This document shows positions 5,497 through 7,693 of a DNA stretch of 7,693 nucleotides, piece by piece; within the stretch, counting starts at the first letter, position 1; the number at the start of each line of letters is the position of its first letter. Under the pieces are notes generated by a model. That model was not told the origin of the DNA. It searched no databases and saw nothing but the letters and a program-made list of their open reading frames with translations. The stretch spans positions 1-7,693 of the forward strand of contig JAFVAA010000561.1 of assembly GCA_017476305.1 (NCBI GenBank), read 5' to 3'. The position numbers were made by a program, and so were the translations under genes. Source of the stretch: Lachnospiraceae bacterium (GTDB taxonomy: Bacteria > Bacillota > Clostridia > Lachnospirales > Lachnospiraceae).

Positions 5497-6128
5497 CAGA
5501 AAAAAAAGGACGTTTTATCACCTTTGAAGGAATTGACGGAAGCGGAAAAAGCACACAAATAAAGCTGCTAAAGGAGCGTATCCTCACCGAGACAGAGGAT
5601 AACTGCTATGACACCTTTGAACCCTCAAAAGGTCCTGTAGGAGCCCTTCTCCGCCAGTTTTTATCCGGACGGATGAAGACAGATGAGCGAACGATGGCTG
5701 CTCTGTTTGCCTCAGATCGCTTAGACCATCTTTTCAACGAGACGGATGGGATCTGTCAGAAGATCAATCAGGGAATCCATGTCCTCTGTGACCGCTATCT
5801 GCTTTCAAACTATGCGTATCAGGGAAAACAGGATTCTCTGGACTGGGTAATATCTCTAAACGCAAAAGCAGAAGAAGCCCTAAGACCGGATTGCCATATC
5901 TTTATCGATGTCACACCGGAGGTAGCACTACAGCGTATTGAGGCAGGGCGTTATCACAGGGAAATCTATGAAACCGAAGAACAGCTGACGAAAATCAGAT
6001 CCTCTTATCTTTCACTGTTCCGGTTATTAAGTAATAAAGAAACGATCATTGTCATAAACGGGAACCAAAGTGTGGAAAAAATAGCGGATGACATATGGAA
6101 TCAGGTCTCAGAGCTGTTTTCCATTTAA
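5493..6128 (+). CDS. tmk: Thymidylate kinase (dTMP kinase), divergent type
   Basis: A 211-residue cytoplasmic kinase that phosphorylates dTMP to dTDP for dTTP synthesis. Seen are the opening RFITFEGIDGSGKSTQ with P-loop GIDGSGKST (13-21), the dTMP-binding region FEPSKGPVGALLRQFL (42-57), MAALFASDRLDHLF (68-81), CDRYLLSNYAYQG (99-111) carrying the DRY motif and the SxxAYQG segment, and a LID-like stretch RIEAGRYHREIYETEEQL (148-165). EPSxGPxG replaces the more familiar EPGGTxxG, making this a divergent subfamily; specificity is inferred from the DRY...AYQG motif and from context. The ATG at 5493 is preferred over the in-frame GTG at 5487, because GGGAG (5481-5485) lies 7 bases before the ATG. 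The start overlaps the stop of the upstream J-domain gene by ATGA, indicating translational coupling. The yaaR and holB genes that follow match the Firmicutes tmk neighbourhood. Confidence 0.88.
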   Translation: MTEKKGRFITFEGIDGSGKSTQIKLLKERILTETEDNCYDTFEPSKGPVGALLRQFLSGRMKTDERTMAALFASDRLDHLFNETDGICQKINQGIHVLCDRYLLSNYAYQGKQDSLDWVISLNAKAEEALRPDCHIFIDVTPEVALQRIEAGRYHREIYETEEQLTKIRSSYLSLFRLLSNKETIIVINGNQSVEKIADDIWNQVSELFSI

Positions 6129-6185
6129 AAATACCCATCCATTCTTTTAAATGACTCTGGTCAGGTTCGAAAGGAGGCGTATCCC

Positions 6186-6626
6186 ATGGATATCAAGGTA
6201 AACCCGTTGCAGCAGATTCAGCAGACAGCGCAGAAACCGGCTGTTTCTGAAAGTGACGGCTCTTTTCGCTTCGCCCTTTTAAGCAGCCTGGAGGAAAATG
6301 AACTGCAATCCCATCTTTCTCTGATGATGGAGGATATCATACAGCAGGGGAATAAACTCAGCAGAAGGATGGATGTCAAGGATCTGCAGGAGTATAGAAA
6401 ACTGATTCGCGAATTTATCAATGAGATTGCAGCCCATACCCATGAATTCAGCCGCGAAAACTTCTTAGACCGCAAAGGAAGACACCGAGTCTATGGAATT
6501 GTAAAAAGGATCAACGAAACCCTGGACGAGCTCGCAGAGGAGCTTCTTGCAGAGCAAAGGGACAATATTTCTATATTAAATAAAATAGATGAGATACGTG
6601 GTTTGATTTTAGATATTTTCACCTGA
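6186..6626 (+). CDS. yaaR: YaaR family protein (DUF327)
   Basis: A 146-residue protein of the DUF327/YaaR family, whose biochemical function is not known. The sequence is charged and mostly helical. A low-complexity, Gln-rich N-terminus (about 1-20, VNPLQQIQQTAQKP) leads into a core with LMMEDIIQQGNKLSRRMD (46-63), YRKLIREFINEIAAH (69-83) and the conserved block FLDRKGRHRVYGIVKRIN (92-109), then a Glu-rich helix and DEIRGLILDIF (135-145). The call rests on this core and on the position between tmk and holB, as in Bacillus subtilis, where yaaQ lies between tmk and yaaR; yaaQ is missing here. AAGGAGG with its AGGAGG core at 6172-6177, 8 bases before the ATG, supports the start. It is probably cotranscribed with tmk (57-base gap, no terminator). 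Confidence 0.85.
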   Translation: MDIKVNPLQQIQQTAQKPAVSESDGSFRFALLSSLEENELQSHLSLMMEDIIQQGNKLSRRMDVKDLQEYRKLIREFINEIAAHTHEFSRENFLDRKGRHRVYGIVKRINETLDELAEELLAEQRDNISILNKIDEIRGLILDIFT

Positions 6627-6646
6627 TACCAGTTCCAAAAATATGG

Positions 6647-6701
6647 GAAATACCGGTCTTCGGATCATTTCCATGATTTGAAATACCGGAGCCTCGGATC
6701 A
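6647..6701. repeat. Two-copy direct repeat between yaaR and holB
   Basis: GAAATACCGG followed 3-4 bases later by TCGGATCA occurs at 6647-6667 and again at 6680-6701, so the copies lie 33-34 bases apart. Each copy contains a small CCGG...TCGG stem. GGAAAT (6646-6651) can pair with ATTTCC (6667-6672), or ATTTC (6667-6671) can instead pair with GAAAT of the second copy (6680-6684). There is no T-run, so it is not an obvious terminator. It occupies most of the 98-base gap. Its role is unknown: RNA structure, processing site or binding site. Confidence 0.6.
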
Positions 6702-6724
6702 GGCGTATATAAACGGAGGAAGCT

Positions 6725-7693
6725 ATGGCAAACTTTAAAGATATTATTGGACAGGACAATATTAAAAAACATTTACAGGAGGGCATCACAAAGGGAAAGC
6801 TGTCCCATGCCTACATTATCAATGGGGAGACCGGATCCGGCAGACATTTGATCGCTTCTGCTCTCACCAAAACCCTTCTTTGCGAGAACAGAACCGCAGA
6901 GGGAGACGCTTGCGGAGTATGTAAATCCTGCATGCAGGTGGACACTGGAAACCATCCGGATCTTCGCTTTATTACACATGAAAAACAGAGCATTGGTGTC
7001 GATGATATCCGAACGCAGTTGATCAATGATGTCACGATCAAGCCTTATAGCAGCAGCCATAAGATCTACATAGTGCCAGATGCCAATAAAATGACAGAAG
7101 AGGCACAAAACGCACTTTTAAAGACCATCGAGGAGCCACCGGAATATGCAATGATCATCCTTCTGACCGATAACTATGAAAATCTGTTAGAAACGATCAA
7201 GTCCCGCTGCATTGTTTTAAATACTAGGCCGCTTGGCAAAGAGGAGATCACACAGTATTTGATTAAAAATCTCCAGATGGAACCGGAGCGTGCCAGCATC
7301 GCAGCAGGCTTTTGTCAGGGAAATGTCGGAAAAGCGATTCATTTCGCCTCCTCCGATGATTTTCAAAAGATGAAAGAGGATACCTTGAACCTTCTAAAAA
7401 AGATCGATGAAATGGACGTTACTGAAATTATGACGGTAATCGAAGAATTGGCTACAAAGAAAGGAAAGATCAATGAATACTTGGATCTCATGCTCTTGTG
7501 GTTCCGTGATATTTTAATGTTCAAGGTAACAAAGGATGCCAACATCCTTTTATACAGAGAAGAATATAACACGATTTCCAAGCAGGCAAGCAAACGAAAT
7601 TATGAGGATATTGAAAACATCATCAATGCCATCGATAAGGCAAAGATACGTTTGGATGCCAATGTAAACTTTAAGACGGCAATCGAGCTTTTA
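6725..7693 (+). CDS. holB: DNA polymerase III delta-prime subunit (HolB), 3' end cut by window
   Basis: The clamp-loader delta-prime subunit, part of the complex that loads the sliding clamp at replication forks. The frame is open for 323 codons to the window edge. The family length of roughly 320-330 and the final segment NVNFKTAIELL suggest only a few residues are missing. Seen are IIGQDNIKKHL (7-17), KLSHAYIINGETGSGR (25-40), a zinc module Cys53-x9-Cys63-x2-Cys66-x2-Cys69, NHPDL (76-80), KIYIVPDANKMT (113-124), EEAQNALLKTIEEPP (125-139) and the SRC motif (160-162). The P-loop is degenerate (GETGSGRH, Lys replaced by Arg and Ser/Thr by His), consistent with a subunit that need not hydrolyse ATP. 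GGAGG at 6715-6719, 5 bases before the ATG, supports the start. The gene follows yaaR without a terminator. A yaaT-like gene would be expected just beyond the edge by analogy with Bacillus. Confidence 0.93.
   Translation, partial: MANFKDIIGQDNIKKHLQEGITKGKLSHAYIINGETGSGRHLIASALTKTLLCENRTAEGDACGVCKSCMQVDTGNHPDLRFITHEKQSIGVDDIRTQLINDVTIKPYSSSHKIYIVPDANKMTEEAQNALLKTIEEPPEYAMIILLTDNYENLLETIKSRCIVLNTRPLGKEEITQYLIKNLQMEPERASIAAGFCQGNVGKAIHFASSDDFQKMKEDTLNLLKKIDEMDVTEIMTVIEELATKKGKINEYLDLMLLWFRDILMFKVTKDANILLYREEYNTISKQASKRNYEDIENIINAIDKAKIRLDANVNFKTAIELL

Noticed and set aside
6647..6701. CRISPR-like array
   Set aside because: There are only two short copies separated by 12 bases, which is too little for repeats and spacers, and no cas genes are present.
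6773..7108. Minus-strand frame of 111 codons
   Set aside because: It is a shadow of holB, which is supported by conserved clamp-loader motifs.

Overview
The window looks like chromosomal DNA of a low-to-moderate GC, Gram-positive anaerobe of the class Clostridia, most likely a member of the Lachnospiraceae or a close relative. The support is a tmk / yaaR / holB replication cluster of Firmicutes type, strong AGGAGG ribosome binding sites, a Cys-type MurA, and protein sequences that read like gut Clostridia. No rRNA, tRNA, CRISPR array or insertion sequence was seen, and there is no gene-free stretch longer than about 220 bases. All genes are on the + strand.

Layout. Bases 1-181 are non-coding: a possible promoter firing leftward out of the window, and a perfect 11-bp inverted repeat in front of the first gene. 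Bases 182-751 encode a flavin reductase-like FMN protein. After a 76-base gap comes a 619-residue OLD-family ATPase/TOPRIM nuclease (828-2687), a likely stand-alone defence or DNA-processing enzyme with an inserted four-cysteine cluster. Two bases after its stop begins a near-consensus sigma-A promoter, followed by a roughly 180-base leader with a clear hairpin, possible alternative pairing and a possible 27-codon leader ORF. The leader precedes murA (2907-4208), the first committed enzyme of peptidoglycan synthesis. murA is followed by a weak hairpin and a strong intrinsic terminator (4264-4295).

Just 25 bases after that terminator, with an ideal ribosome binding site and a TTG start, lies the most unusual gene of the window (4321-5496). 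It encodes an N-terminal J-domain with an intact HPD motif, a middle domain, and a degenerate GGDEF domain that has lost the catalytic signature but keeps an RxxD motif at the exact distance expected of the c-di-GMP inhibitory site. It overlaps tmk (thymidylate kinase) by an ATGA junction. Next come yaaR (DUF327) and holB (DNA polymerase III delta-prime), the latter cut by the window edge just before its C-terminus.

How they work together. tmk, yaaR and holB are the conserved Firmicutes DNA precursor/replication group, but yaaQ (darA, the c-di-AMP receptor found between tmk and yaaR in Bacillus subtilis) is absent here. The J-domain/GGDEF-like protein is translationally coupled to tmk. It is the best candidate for something undescribed: a co-chaperone whose partner activity may respond to a cyclic dinucleotide. 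The OLD nuclease is the best candidate for an accessory defence gene set among housekeeping genes.
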